Source of the DNA: Byssovorax sp. | Lineage (GTDB): Bacteria > Myxococcota_A > Polyangia > Polyangiales > Polyangiaceae | Assembly (NCBI GenBank): GCA_025362495.1 | Contig: JANYGI010000056.1 | Coordinates: forward strand, 36,868-100,867 | Length of the DNA: 64,000 nucleotides | Direction of reading: 5' to 3' | Part shown: positions 15,568 through 24,242 of the stretch, one piece after another | Numbering within the stretch: the stretch's first letter is position 1 | Layout: every line of letters begins with the position of its first letter | Program-made: the position numbers and the translations under genes | The notes under the pieces: generated by a model | What the model was told of the DNA's origin: nothing | The model's input: only the letters and a program-made list of their open reading frames with translations | Databases searched by the model: none

Positions 15568-16875
15568 ATGGGATCGACCGGCAAGAACAAGGGAAAGCAC
15601 GACAAGGGTGGAGGCGCCGGGCGAGCCCAGGCGGCGCCCGAGAAGAGCGCGACGAGAGCGCCCGAGGCCGAGCCCCCGGGGCCCGTGGTGCCTCCGGAGG
15701 CAGCGGCCGCCGCGCCGAAACCCCACGAAGGAGCGCCTGAAAAGCCCGCGTTGAAGGGCGCGGCGTGGGGCGATCCCGTCGCGCGGTTCGAGGCGCGGTG
15801 GACCTGGTTCGAGTCGCGCTTGATCACCTTCGTGCTGCTCTCGCAGCTCGCGGCGCTGGTCGCGTGGGTGTTCTTGAACGGCCTGTCGGAGTCGGTCGGC
15901 CAGTCGGCCGGCGTGGTGTTCCGCGCGGTGATGGCCGCGATCGCGCTCGGGTGCGGTACCTGGTTCGGCTTCCGCGCGATGGTCCTCGAGCGTCGGCGCG
16001 CGCTCACGCTCGTCGCCGTCGGCCTCGGCCTCTGCCTCGCCCCGGCGTGGCGCGAGTCAGTGCTCGCCGCCGCGAAGCCCGGCGCCGCGGGGCTCGTCGT
16101 CACGCTCGCGCACCTCGACAAGGCCAGCGCCGGTTACTTCGACAACCTCAAGGGCTGGCTCCAGGAGGGCTCGACCCTGACGCTGATGGGCGGCCTCCGC
16201 GGCCTCGGCACGCGCCTCACGCTCTGGCTCGCGCTCCTCGGCGGCTCGCTCGCGACGGCCTCGGGCAAGCACATCCACATCGACGTGGTGTTTCGCTTCC
16301 TGCCGAAGAAGCTCCAGGTCCCCTCGGCGATCGTGAACTATTTCGCGGCCGCCGCCGTGTGCCTCTTCGGGGCGTGGGGCTTCTTCGATCACATCGCGAT
16401 CGAGTCCTACGGCTCGCGCGCCGACGACCGGGCCGGCGCCAAGATCGAAAACGCCGCCCACCAGATCTCCGACCACTTCTTCTACACGCGCAAGCAGCTC
16501 GGCCTCGATCTGCGCAGCATGCCCCGCGTGCTCGGCGGCACCCGCTACGACCAGTGGATGACGGCCTCGGCCTGGAACGAGTGGGTCGACGACGCGGGCT
16601 TCGACGCGCACTTCAAGCCCGAGGAGGTGAAGTCGATCAAGGTCCCGGGCGACAACGGCTTTCACGTGCCGCTGGTGCTCTCGCCGAAGGGGGAAAACAC
16701 CCGCGGCATGCTCAGCAACACGCTCGGTCTCGTGTTCCCGTTTGGCCTCTTCGCCATCGCGCTTCGCTTCCTGCTCCGCGCGCTGATGACGCTGAGCGGC
16801 CACCTCTCGGCCGATCCCGACGAGGCCCACCGTGAAGAGCTCCGCGGCGCCGACGCCGGCGAAGGAGGCGTGTGA
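15568..16875 (+). CDS. dctQ: TRAP transporter small permease (DctQ-like), enlarged
   Basis: 435 residues, more than twice the usual DctQ length. Residues 1-75 are a Lys-, Ala- and Pro-rich soluble tail. Membrane segments follow at about 88-110, 115-135, 145-165, 210-230, 245-270 and 390-415. The DctQ signature is visible at LATASGKHIHIDVVFRFLPKK, near residue 230. A soluble domain of about 110 residues (HFFYTRKQLGLDLRSMPRV ... NGFHVPLVLSPKGENTRG) lies before the last segment and is unusual for this family, so it may carry a periplasmic docking role. The stop overlaps the start of the large permease gene (TGATG), indicating coupling. Confidence 0.82.
   Translation: MGSTGKNKGKHDKGGGAGRAQAAPEKSATRAPEAEPPGPVVPPEAAAAAPKPHEGAPEKPALKGAAWGDPVARFEARWTWFESRLITFVLLSQLAALVAWVFLNGLSESVGQSAGVVFRAVMAAIALGCGTWFGFRAMVLERRRALTLVAVGLGLCLAPAWRESVLAAAKPGAAGLVVTLAHLDKASAGYFDNLKGWLQEGSTLTLMGGLRGLGTRLTLWLALLGGSLATASGKHIHIDVVFRFLPKKLQVPSAIVNYFAAAAVCLFGAWGFFDHIAIESYGSRADDRAGAKIENAAHQISDHFFYTRKQLGLDLRSMPRVLGGTRYDQWMTASAWNEWVDDAGFDAHFKPEEVKSIKVPGDNGFHVPLVLSPKGENTRGMLSNTLGLVFPFGLFAIALRFLLRALMTLSGHLSADPDEAHREELRGADAGEGGV
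16863..16868 (+). promoter_or_regulatory. RBS of the dctM gene inside the end of dctQ
   Basis: AGGAGG ends 6 bases before ATG 16875 and selects that ATG over the GTG at 16872. The overlap with the upstream stop implies translational coupling. Confidence 0.7.
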
Positions 16876-18575
16876 TGGGCGCAATCATCGCATTCCTCGT
16901 CGCCGCGCTGGCGCTCCTCGGCACGCCGCTCTTCGCCATCATGGGCGGAGCGAGCGAGCTCCTGTGGATGCTCCACGATAACCCCACGCAGCGTTATCTC
17001 CGCTTCATCGCCCCCAACGTGATGGAAGAGCGCTTCGCCGGCTCACCCATCCTGGTGACGATCCCCCTCTTCACGTTCGTCGGCTACATGATGGCCGAGT
17101 CCAGGGCGCCGGATCGCATCGTCCGCGGCGCGGCGGCGTTCTTCGGCTGGCTCCCCGGCGGCCTCGCGATGGTGTGCATCGTCGCCAGCGCGTTCTTCAC
17201 GACGCTCACCGGCGGCAGCGGCGTCACCATCGTCGCCATCGGCGGGCTGCTCTATCCCGCGCTCCGCAAGCAGGGGTATCCGAGCAGCTACGCTCTCGGC
17301 CTCGTGACGGTGGGCGGCTCGCTCGGCCTCTTGCTCCCTCCGTCGCTCCCGATCCTGGTCTACGCGCTCGTCGCCGGCATCGACTTCAACGCGGCGTTCA
17401 AGGCCGGCATCCTGCCTGGCATCATGATCATGGGCTTCCTCGCCCTCCACGCGGCGTACATCGGCAACAAGTACAAGGTGCCGCGATCGAAGCCGAACCT
17501 GAAGGAAATGGGCGGCGCGCTCTGGCTCCTCAAGTGGGAGCTCGGCGTCCCGGTCGTGATCCTCGGCGGCCTCGGCACCCACCTCACGTCGCTCGACGAG
17601 AGCGCCGCGCTCACGGCCGTTTACATCATGATCGTCGAGATCTACATCCACAAAGATCTCAGCCTGAAGAAGGATCTCCCCCGCGTCGCCAAGGCGTCGC
17701 TGATCCTCGCCGGCGCGATCATTCTCATCCTCGCGATGGCCAACGCGCTGATCAACTTCGTCGTCGATCAACGCATCCCGGGCCGAGTGCTCGAGTACAT
17801 GCTCAGCCTCGGCCTCACGCAGACGTGGCAGTTCCTCATCGTCCTCAACATCTTCCTCCTGCTGATCGGGATGCTGATGGAGGGGTTCAGCGCCATCCTC
17901 GTGGCCGTGCCGCTGATCCTGCCGTTCGCGGCGCGGTTCAACCTGCACCCGTTCCACCTCGCGATGATGTTCCTCCTGAACCTGGAGCTGGCCTATTGCG
18001 CTCCTCCGCTCGGGCTCAACCTCTTCATCGCCAGCTTCCGCTTCGAGAAGCCTCTGGTGTCGCTCTACAAGGTGGTACTGCCGTTCACGGGGATCCTGGC
18101 ATTCGGCCTCTTTCTGGTGATGTACGTCCCGTCGATCTCGACGGTGCTCGTCGACGGTGACATCCAGAAGGCGCTGGCCCTGGCCGATCAAAAGAAGGAA
18201 GCTCCGCGCGAGGCCTGGCTGATGCAGTGTGTCCAGGAAGACCGCTCCAACCCCCGTCCCTGCACCGCGGCCGACAAGCTGCGCTTCGGGGAAGATGGAA
18301 CCAAGAATCCGTACGAGAAGGCCCAGCCCGTCGTCCCCGTCCCGGATCAGGCGAAGACGGCCGCGCCATCCGACGATCCCGACGATCTGATGAAGCAGAT
18401 GATGGGCGACACCCCGAAGGGCGCCGCCGAAAAGGGCAAGAACGACTCCGACGATCTCATGAAAGAGATGATGGGCGACACGCCCAAGGGAGCGGCCTCC
18501 GCGGTGCCGTCGGCCAGGCCCGCCGCCGACCCGAACGACGATTTGATGAAGGAGATGATGGGTGAAAAGAAGTAA
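16875..18575 (+). CDS. dctM: TRAP transporter large permease (DctM) with C-terminal triple repeat
   Basis: 566 residues. The first 430 are a DctM/TRAP large subunit with about 11-12 hydrophobic segments and family landmarks such as TGGSGVTIVAIGGLLYP, GGSLGLLLPPSLP and LELAYCAPPLGLNLFIASF. It imports organic acids or similar solutes using ion gradients, together with DctQ and a binding protein. The last 64 residues are an add-on: three copies of DDLMK(Q/E)MMG begin at residues 503, 526 and 555, separated by Lys/Ala/Pro linkers, and the protein ends MMGEKK. This tail is not part of the ordinary family. No substrate-binding DctP gene is adjacent. Confidence 0.88.
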   Translation: MGAIIAFLVAALALLGTPLFAIMGGASELLWMLHDNPTQRYLRFIAPNVMEERFAGSPILVTIPLFTFVGYMMAESRAPDRIVRGAAAFFGWLPGGLAMVCIVASAFFTTLTGGSGVTIVAIGGLLYPALRKQGYPSSYALGLVTVGGSLGLLLPPSLPILVYALVAGIDFNAAFKAGILPGIMIMGFLALHAAYIGNKYKVPRSKPNLKEMGGALWLLKWELGVPVVILGGLGTHLTSLDESAALTAVYIMIVEIYIHKDLSLKKDLPRVAKASLILAGAIILILAMANALINFVVDQRIPGRVLEYMLSLGLTQTWQFLIVLNIFLLLIGMLMEGFSAILVAVPLILPFAARFNLHPFHLAMMFLLNLELAYCAPPLGLNLFIASFRFEKPLVSLYKVVLPFTGILAFGLFLVMYVPSISTVLVDGDIQKALALADQKKEAPREAWLMQCVQEDRSNPRPCTAADKLRFGEDGTKNPYEKAQPVVPVPDQAKTAAPSDDPDDLMKQMMGDTPKGAAEKGKNDSDDLMKEMMGDTPKGAASAVPSARPAADPNDDLMKEMMGEKK

Positions 18576-18706
18576 GAGCGCCGAACAAAACCGGACCGAG
18601 CCGGCCAAAGAGACGCAAGCTCGCCAAGGCGCGAGGATGAAGGCGTGCGAATGCACGTCGAATCGGAGCAACGCAGGCGAGCGCCGCGGCTCTGCAGGAC
18701 GGCGAC

Positions 18707-18712
18707 GGGAGG
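18707..18712 (+). promoter_or_regulatory. RBS choosing GTG 18717
   Basis: GGGAGG lies 4 bases before a GTG at 18717. This supports a start 24 codons downstream of the first possible GTG (18645), whose extension is Arg-rich and unlike the family. Confidence 0.55.
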
Positions 18713-18716
18713 TTTT

Positions 18717-20285
18717 GTGAGGCGCTCCAACGTTGCTCCCCGCAGCGCCGACGTGATCATCGTCGGCGCCGGCCACAACGGCCTCGTCGCCGCGCTGCTC
18801 CTCGCGCGGCGCGGGCTCTCCGTCGTGGTCCTCGAAGAGAAGGACATGGTCGGCGGCGCCGCCAAGACGGAGCGCCCGTTCAAGAAGGCTCCGGGCCTCG
18901 GCGTCTCCAGCGGGGCCTACCTGCTCGGCCTCGCCCCGCCGGAGCTCCTGCGCGAGCTCGGCGTCGATCTGCCGCTGAAGCGGCGCGATCCGCACTACTT
19001 CTTGCCCACGACCGACCGCCGTTACCTGCTCTTCGGATCGAACCAGGCCGAGATGAAGCGGCAATTCCTGGAGTTCTTCTCCGAGCAGGACTGGAACGCC
19101 AACGCCCGCCTCCAGGCCGAGATTGGCGCCCTCCGGGACGACGTGGCGCCGACGTGGCTGCAGGAGCCGCTCTCGATCGAGGCCACGGCCGAGAAGTACA
19201 TCCGCAAGGAGCTGCGCGAGGTGTTCGTGAAGCTCTGTCGCGGGACGATCACCGACTACCTCGATCGGTTCGACTTCAAGAGCGATCTGATCAAGGCCAT
19301 GTACGCGGTGACGGACGCGTTCTCGGGGCTCTCCGGCGGCTTCGATACGCCCGGCACCGGGATGAACTTCCTCGTTCACAACATGTGTCGCCTCCCCGGC
19401 GCCGACGGAACGTGGATGATCGTCGAGGGCGGGATGGGGGCCATCACGAGCCGCCTCGCGGCCAAGGCCGAGAGCGAAGGCGCGGTGATCCTCACCGGGA
19501 CCAAGGTCGAGAAGATCGAGTCCCAGGGCGGCGCCGTCACCGGCGTCGTGCTCGCGGACGGCACGTCGATCACCTCGAAGGTCGTGGTCGCCAACGCCGA
19601 TCCCTACCGCACGCGCGCCCTCGCCGGCGCGGGGAACATCGACGCCGGCCTCTCGCAGCGACTCGACACGATGCGCCGCGACGGCTCGACCATGAAGGTC
19701 AACCTGGCCATGAAGGGCCTCCCGAATTTCACCTGCCTGCGCGAGGACAAGGGGCAATACGGGCCGACGATTCACCTCCTCCCCGACGAAGCGGTGGTGA
19801 TGGACACGGTGCGCAAGGCCCACGCCGACGCCATGGCAGGCTCGCTCCCGGAGTTCCCGGCCATCGAGTGGTATTTCCATACGCCCATCGATCCGAGCCT
19901 GCGCGACGCCGAGGGCCACCACAACGCGGCTCTCTTCGTGCAGTGGGTGCCTTACGAGCTGTCCGGCGGAAAGACCTGGGCCGAGGAAGAGGCGGGCTAC
20001 GTCAAGCACCTGCTCTCGATCTGCGACCGCTTCGCCCCCGGGACGAGCGATCTGGTGATCGACACGTTCCCCCTCACGCCGAAGGGGATCGAGGATCACT
20101 TCGGGATCACCCGCGGCCACATTCACCACATCGACAACGGGTATGGATTCGCCGATCGCGTCCCCTACCGCTTCGGCCTCGGCGGGCTCTACTCGGCCAG
20201 CGCCGGCACGCACCCCGCGGGGTCGGTGATCGGCGCCGCGGGCCACAACGCGGCGCAGGCCGTGCTCGCCGATCTCGGTCGGTGA
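18717..20285 (+). CDS. FAD-dependent phytoene-desaturase-like oxidoreductase
   Basis: 522 residues from the GTG at 18717. The N terminus shows the dinucleotide-binding fingerprint VIIVGAGHNGLVAALLLARR with the acidic strand end VVLEEKDMVGGAA, as in CrtI/PYROXD2-type amine or carotenoid oxidoreductases. The C terminus has GGLYSASAGTHPAGSVIGAAGHNAA, the conserved FAD-closing motif of the family. It oxidises or desaturates a lipid or terpenoid-like substrate, but the substrate is not identifiable. No other carotenoid genes are adjacent, so a pigment role is not supported by context. Its TGA overlaps the start of the amidohydrolase (GTGA), suggesting the two act together. Confidence 0.85.
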   Translation: MRRSNVAPRSADVIIVGAGHNGLVAALLLARRGLSVVVLEEKDMVGGAAKTERPFKKAPGLGVSSGAYLLGLAPPELLRELGVDLPLKRRDPHYFLPTTDRRYLLFGSNQAEMKRQFLEFFSEQDWNANARLQAEIGALRDDVAPTWLQEPLSIEATAEKYIRKELREVFVKLCRGTITDYLDRFDFKSDLIKAMYAVTDAFSGLSGGFDTPGTGMNFLVHNMCRLPGADGTWMIVEGGMGAITSRLAAKAESEGAVILTGTKVEKIESQGGAVTGVVLADGTSITSKVVVANADPYRTRALAGAGNIDAGLSQRLDTMRRDGSTMKVNLAMKGLPNFTCLREDKGQYGPTIHLLPDEAVVMDTVRKAHADAMAGSLPEFPAIEWYFHTPIDPSLRDAEGHHNAALFVQWVPYELSGGKTWAEEEAGYVKHLLSICDRFAPGTSDLVIDTFPLTPKGIEDHFGITRGHIHHIDNGYGFADRVPYRFGLGGLYSASAGTHPAGSVIGAAGHNAAQAVLADLGR

Positions 20286-21220
20286 CGGACACTCTCTTCA
20301 CTCCCTGCCTCGCCGACGCCCTCCCTCTCCCACCGAGGGCGTCGACTCTCCCCCTCCCCGCCGTCAACGACGTCGAGGGGGAGCGGCTGCCATCGCAGCT
20401 CCCCGAGGTGATCGACGCCCACGTTCACATCTTCCCCGATCGCGTCTTCGAAGCCATTCATCGCTGGTTCGAGGCCTACGGGTGGCCGATCCGCTATCCC
20501 TTCCACACGCCCGAGGTGCTCTCGTTCCTGTTTGCGCGCGGCGTCTCGCGGGTGATCGCGCTCGCCTACTCGCACAAGCCGGGGATGGCGCGCGCGCTCA
20601 ACGCCTACATGGCCGAGGTCTGCCGCCACGAGCCGCGCGTGACGGGCCTCGCCACGGTGTTGCCGGGCGAGCCGGGCGCCGTCGCCGTCCTGGAAGAGGC
20701 ATTTGCGCTCGGCCTCTCCGGGGTGAAGCTCCACTGCCACGTTCAGCGCTTCTCGCCCGACGACGCGGCCCTTCACGAGCTCTATGCGGCCTGCGTCGCG
20801 CACGACAAGCCGATGGTGATCCACGCCGGCCGCGAGCCGTCGAGCCCGGCGTACGGGTGCGATACCCACGCGCTCTGCGCCGTCGAGCGGATCGAGCGCG
20901 TGCTCACCGACTACCCTGGTCTCCGCGTCGTCGTACCGCACCTCGGATGCGACGAGTACGACGGCTACGCGCGCCTGCTCGAGCGCCACGACAACCTCTG
21001 GCTCGACACGACGATGGTCGTCAGCGACTACCTGCCGTTCCCGAGCCCGATCCGGATGCTGCAGGCCCGGCCGGAGCGGATCATGTACGGGACCGACTTT
21101 CCGAACCTGCCTTATGCGTGGGACCGCGAGGTGAAGACGATCGCGGGGCGCGGGCTCGAGGAAGAGGCGCTCCAGGCGGTGCTGGGTGGGACCGCGAAGG
21201 CGCTGTTCAAGCTGCCTTGA
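20282..21220 (+). CDS. Amidohydrolase-2 family metal-dependent hydrolase
   Basis: 312 residues from GTG 20282, which overlaps the preceding stop. A TIM-barrel hydrolase with metal ligands in DAHVHIFP (near residue 43), KLHCHV, VIHAGR, VVPHLG and the terminal YGTDFPNLPY. This order is that of the Amidohydro_2 group (ACMSD/uronate-type and TatD-like enzymes), which hydrolyse or decarboxylate small acids. The 40 N-terminal residues before the first strand are Pro/Leu-rich and may mean a later start, but no better start codon with RBS is seen. Coupling to the FAD oxidoreductase hints at a shared catabolic step. It ends 19 bp from a convergent gene. Confidence 0.85.
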   Translation: MTDTLFTPCLADALPLPPRASTLPLPAVNDVEGERLPSQLPEVIDAHVHIFPDRVFEAIHRWFEAYGWPIRYPFHTPEVLSFLFARGVSRVIALAYSHKPGMARALNAYMAEVCRHEPRVTGLATVLPGEPGAVAVLEEAFALGLSGVKLHCHVQRFSPDDAALHELYAACVAHDKPMVIHAGREPSSPAYGCDTHALCAVERIERVLTDYPGLRVVVPHLGCDEYDGYARLLERHDNLWLDTTMVVSDYLPFPSPIRMLQARPERIMYGTDFPNLPYAWDREVKTIAGRGLEEEALQAVLGGTAKALFKLP

Positions 21221-21239
21221 TCCCACCGCGAGCGCGCCG

Positions 21240-22085
21240 TCAGAATTTCGCGCCAATCGAGAAACGGTGGGTCACGTAGTTGCTGCCGCCGAATCCGAGC
21301 GGCTCGTCGATGGGCACGAGCAGGCCGTAGCGCGCGTAGAGCCCCAGGCGCTCCGGCGTCGCATAGCCGAGGAACGGCTCGAGCGCGGTCTGGGCGTGAT
21401 CATCGACCTCCGCGATGATGAACGTGGTCTGTACGCGCAAACCACCTTCCAGACCGAAGCGAGCGCGGATCGCCGCTGACATCGACGTCTCGACGTACCC
21501 GACGAGAATGCCTTGATTGTAATAGTCGAGAATGCCGGGCGAGACCTCCATCTGGAGGATGATCGGGGCGAGATCGAGCTCCATGCCGGCGCGAACGGCG
21601 AGCGGGATGGAATACGGGGCGAAGTGGCCAGGATCGTGATACGCGCGCGTGACGGAGGCCTCCGAGCCGAGCTGCCCGGTCCCGCCGGACCTCGACGCAT
21701 CGGCGAAAGGGAGGCCGAAGCTCGCGCCGACGTACCCGCTCGCGCGGCGATTGAAGCGACCGGCGTAGTGCGCCCCGAGGAAGGGATTGCCGAACATGCT
21801 CCCGGTGATGTCGGTCGACGCGAGCACGGCCGTCGGGATGTCGGCGTCGATGAACAGGTGCTTGGTCACGCCGATCTGCGCGGTCACATCGGCGGTCACG
21901 AGGTTGACCGCCACGCCATGAATGGTGTCGTGGAGAAAATCGGCCTCGACGCCGGCGCGGCTCTGCTCCGCCTCGGGTATCCATTCGCGGTGCGCGCCGG
22001 GCGGCTCCTGCGCGAAGGCGGTCTCGAACGGGACGAGGATCGATGCGGCGGCGATGGCCGCTATCCAGAGTAGCTTCATTCGCAC
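21240..22085 (-). CDS. Outer-membrane beta-barrel protein
   Basis: 281 residues. A clear signal peptide ends AFAQ (cleavage near residue 26), and the mature chain has alternating amphipathic strands throughout. The protein ends RFSIGAKF, and the terminal Phe preceded by alternating hydrophobics is the BAM recognition signal. Strand-like repeats such as GLYARYGLLVPI, GYVGASFGLPF and GLRVQTTFIIA suggest about 12 strands. Function is unknown, either a porin or a surface receptor. The start may be Met1 (22085) or Met3, which matters little for the signal peptide. Convergent with the amidohydrolase. Confidence 0.8.
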   Translation of the reverse strand: MRMKLLWIAAIAAASILVPFETAFAQEPPGAHREWIPEAEQSRAGVEADFLHDTIHGVAVNLVTADVTAQIGVTKHLFIDADIPTAVLASTDITGSMFGNPFLGAHYAGRFNRRASGYVGASFGLPFADASRSGGTGQLGSEASVTRAYHDPGHFAPYSIPLAVRAGMELDLAPIILQMEVSPGILDYYNQGILVGYVETSMSAAIRARFGLEGGLRVQTTFIIAEVDDHAQTALEPFLGYATPERLGLYARYGLLVPIDEPLGFGGSNYVTHRFSIGAKF

Positions 22086-22227
22086 CTCTCTGAAGGGGTC
22101 AACAGGCGGTTCGCGCCGCCTCTAGCGAGCATCGTGCCGTGCTCGCGCTTCGCAAGATCCGCGCTTTCAGCGCAGGTTCACGCGTGCCGACGATCGCGCG
22201 ATTGGCAGACCGGCACGCGCGGCGCGG

Positions 22228-22425
22228 ATGAGCTGCCAACATGGCAGCTCGCGCTGCGTCGAGCGCCGGCGCCCGAGAGGTCCCCGTTCGCGTCGTGGAG
22301 CTGCGCCTTCAGAATGCAAGACGGAGTGCGCGGGCGGGAGCATCAGCGCCGATTGCGCGCCGTGCGTGAAGCTCGCGGGAATGAACCAGTGCAAGACTCA
22401 ATATCAGGCCTGCGGCGGGATCTGA
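22228..22425 (+). pseudogene. Cys-rich C-terminal fragment, probably a broken lipoprotein gene
   Basis: A 65-codon frame. Its last 37 residues have a convincing Cys pattern (CKTEC, DCAPC, QCKTQYQACGG), like the tails of small Cys-rich myxobacterial proteins. The upstream half is Arg/Pro-rich and looks out of frame (RRRPRGPRSRRG), and no signal peptide can be built in any one frame. It is best read as the surviving end of a gene damaged by a frameshift. It could also be a small intact protein with an unusual N terminus. The rest of the gap from 22086 to 22722 shows no other gene. Confidence 0.35.
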
Positions 22426-22722
22426 ACAACGCGGCAGCCCTTCCCTCGTAGCTTGCGCGGATCGCGGACTCGAAGAGGAATAAGCAACGTCGCCGAGGGC
22501 GAGGTTTGCGGTCAAGCGCGCGCCAATCGGGACCATGGCATGCGCCGATCGTTACGTTGCCGTGGTGACGGGAGGGCCGCGAAGGTCGCTGCGCGCCGTG
22601 ACGGTGCGTTCGCGCGGGCTCGCGCAAACGGGTTCGCGGATAGAAGGTGAAGAATCGTTCTCGTGCGCCGTTTTCGTGATCGCCCTCGCTGGGCTCGGTC
22701 TTGCTAGCGGGCTCGCTCCTGC

Positions 22723-23160
22723 ATGGTTCGCCGCGCCACCATCGTGCCTCACGCTCGTGCCCTCGTCCTGGCCGTCACCGTCGTGCCCACGCTTTCCGGC
22801 TGTCTGGGAGGCATCTACGCCGGCGATCCTCCTCCGCACAAACTGCCGCCGCCCTGCGTGGACATCATCCGCGGCGACTGGGAGCTCGAAGGGACGGGAG
22901 GCGAGCCGGACGGCAGCGCCACCCCTCCTCTCGCGGGTGCCCCGGGCTTTGCAATCACCCGGACCAACGTGTTGACCAACAGCCAGCCTCCTGTCGATCT
23001 CGGCGCTTACACGGTGACCGGATCGGCCGGCGCCGCCGTCGTGCTGGGCGGCCTGGGCGCCGCGCCGCTGCGCATCGTCTGCAACGGGGAGGACAAGATC
23101 CAGCTCGGCGATGGCCCTGCCTGGGCGAGACGCTGGTTCTACCGACGCGCCCCGCGGTGA
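22723..23160 (+). CDS. Small putative lipoprotein
   Basis: 145 residues with a long signal sequence ending in the lipobox LSGC (Cys27). The mature part is short and contains two further Cys (PPCVDI and IVCNGE), which could form a disulfide. It has repeated Gly/Ala/Val strands around GAAVVLGGLG. No domain is recognised. The C terminus is basic (ARRWFYRRAPR). It is isolated, with a 49-bp convergent gap to the next gene. The GC pattern and lipobox support coding, but the function is unknown. Confidence 0.65.
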   Translation: MVRRATIVPHARALVLAVTVVPTLSGCLGGIYAGDPPPHKLPPPCVDIIRGDWELEGTGGEPDGSATPPLAGAPGFAITRTNVLTNSQPPVDLGAYTVTGSAGAAVVLGGLGAAPLRIVCNGEDKIQLGDGPAWARRWFYRRAPR

Positions 23161-23209
23161 GAGGCGCGCGTGCTCGGACGAGCGCGACCACGAGCCCAAC
23201 GCCGCTGCT

Positions 23210-24193
23210 CTACGGCAGCTCGATCGGCGCGCCGAAGGTGTCCCCATGATCCCTGGAGCGACGCACCTGAGCGTTGCCCGTCGTGATGAACACCTCTCCG
23301 TCGTCACCCGCCCAGAGCGCGACAGCCTCGATAGGCGTGCTGTGGAAGGTCCGCTCACCGCCTCTCCGCCGCAGCAACGATCGGTTGGACTCGTCGTCGC
23401 GCCCGAGCAGATACAGGGCGCCTCCAGGCGTCATGCAGGCCGCCGTGATGTCCTTCTCACCGTCGGCGAAGGCGTCGTCACCGCCGTCGACGCGCTCGAA
23501 GGCGCGGCCGCCGTCGGCCAGGCGCTCCACTGCGGCGTAGTCTCCGCTGTGGCAGTCGTACACGGTGGTGAGCAGAAGCACTGTTCCTCGTCGACCGACG
23601 ATGTGCTGGATCTTGTCGTACTCCGCCGGAAGGCGGGTGAGCGCGTTCCCCTCGAGGTTCATGAAGGACACCACATTCATGCTCTCGCCGTCGGTTCGTT
23701 CCGTGACCCAGAGTCTGCCGCCGTCCGAGTAAAGGCCCGTGAAGCCAGCCGGGGCGTCCTGATCCTTCGCAACGATGGATACCGCCCTGGTCCAGCTCGC
23801 CCCGGCGTCGCGGCTGCGGTAGAGCGCGCGCTCGGTGGCCACGAGGATCGGGCCGTCGCGGCGACCGGCCACACCCACGAAGTCCTCGCCGACGGGCGCT
23901 GTCATCCGCACGAACGCCTGGCCATGATCGCGGGACCGCCAGATCCGCCCTGCGGGGCCCACGACCCATACCTCGCCGTGGTCATCGGACCATACGTGAT
24001 TGACTGTCTGCGCCTCGCTCGGCGGCGCGGCTTCGACGGGGATGGGGTCGACCTCGGGCGCCGCTGTCATCGGCTGCGGAAGGGTGACGGCGCTGGGCGT
24101 CTGCGCGCGCCAGCGGCGGAAGAGCCACGGCGTGAACAGCACGCCGTGGGCGCAGGTGATGAGAAGCACCACGCGCGCGGAGGTCGATCTCAT
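23210..24193 (-). CDS. Membrane-anchored BNR/Asp-box beta-propeller protein
   Basis: 327 residues. The N terminus has one hydrophobic stretch (VVLLITCAHGVLF) followed by a positive patch and a Pro/Ala linker, suggesting an uncleaved anchor. The body contains repeated Asp-box motifs SRDxGxxF/W (SRDHGQAF, SRDAGASW, SRDHGDTF) spaced as in sialidase-like or YCF48/photosystem-assembly-like propellers. It probably binds a ligand or partner on the envelope and no sialidase active-site set is visible. The next gene upstream (24243 onward) is on the same strand, 49 bp away, so the two may be cotranscribed. Confidence 0.75.
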   Translation of the reverse strand: MRSTSARVVLLITCAHGVLFTPWLFRRWRAQTPSAVTLPQPMTAAPEVDPIPVEAAPPSEAQTVNHVWSDDHGEVWVVGPAGRIWRSRDHGQAFVRMTAPVGEDFVGVAGRRDGPILVATERALYRSRDAGASWTRAVSIVAKDQDAPAGFTGLYSDGGRLWVTERTDGESMNVVSFMNLEGNALTRLPAEYDKIQHIVGRRGTVLLLTTVYDCHSGDYAAVERLADGGRAFERVDGGDDAFADGEKDITAACMTPGGALYLLGRDDESNRSLLRRRGGERTFHSTPIEAVALWAGDDGEVFITTGNAQVRRSRDHGDTFGAPIELP

Positions 24194-24242
24194 GGGCGCG
24201 GCAGAACGCGGCAGAGGGGGCGGGCCATTCCCGGGCTTGCTC

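Noticed and set aside
17043..20246. Very long minus-strand open frame (over 1000 codons) opposite dctM and the FAD oxidoreductase
   Set aside because: It is antisense to well-supported genes on the plus strand. Its sequence is an Arg/Glu/His-rich shadow with no domain and no RBS.
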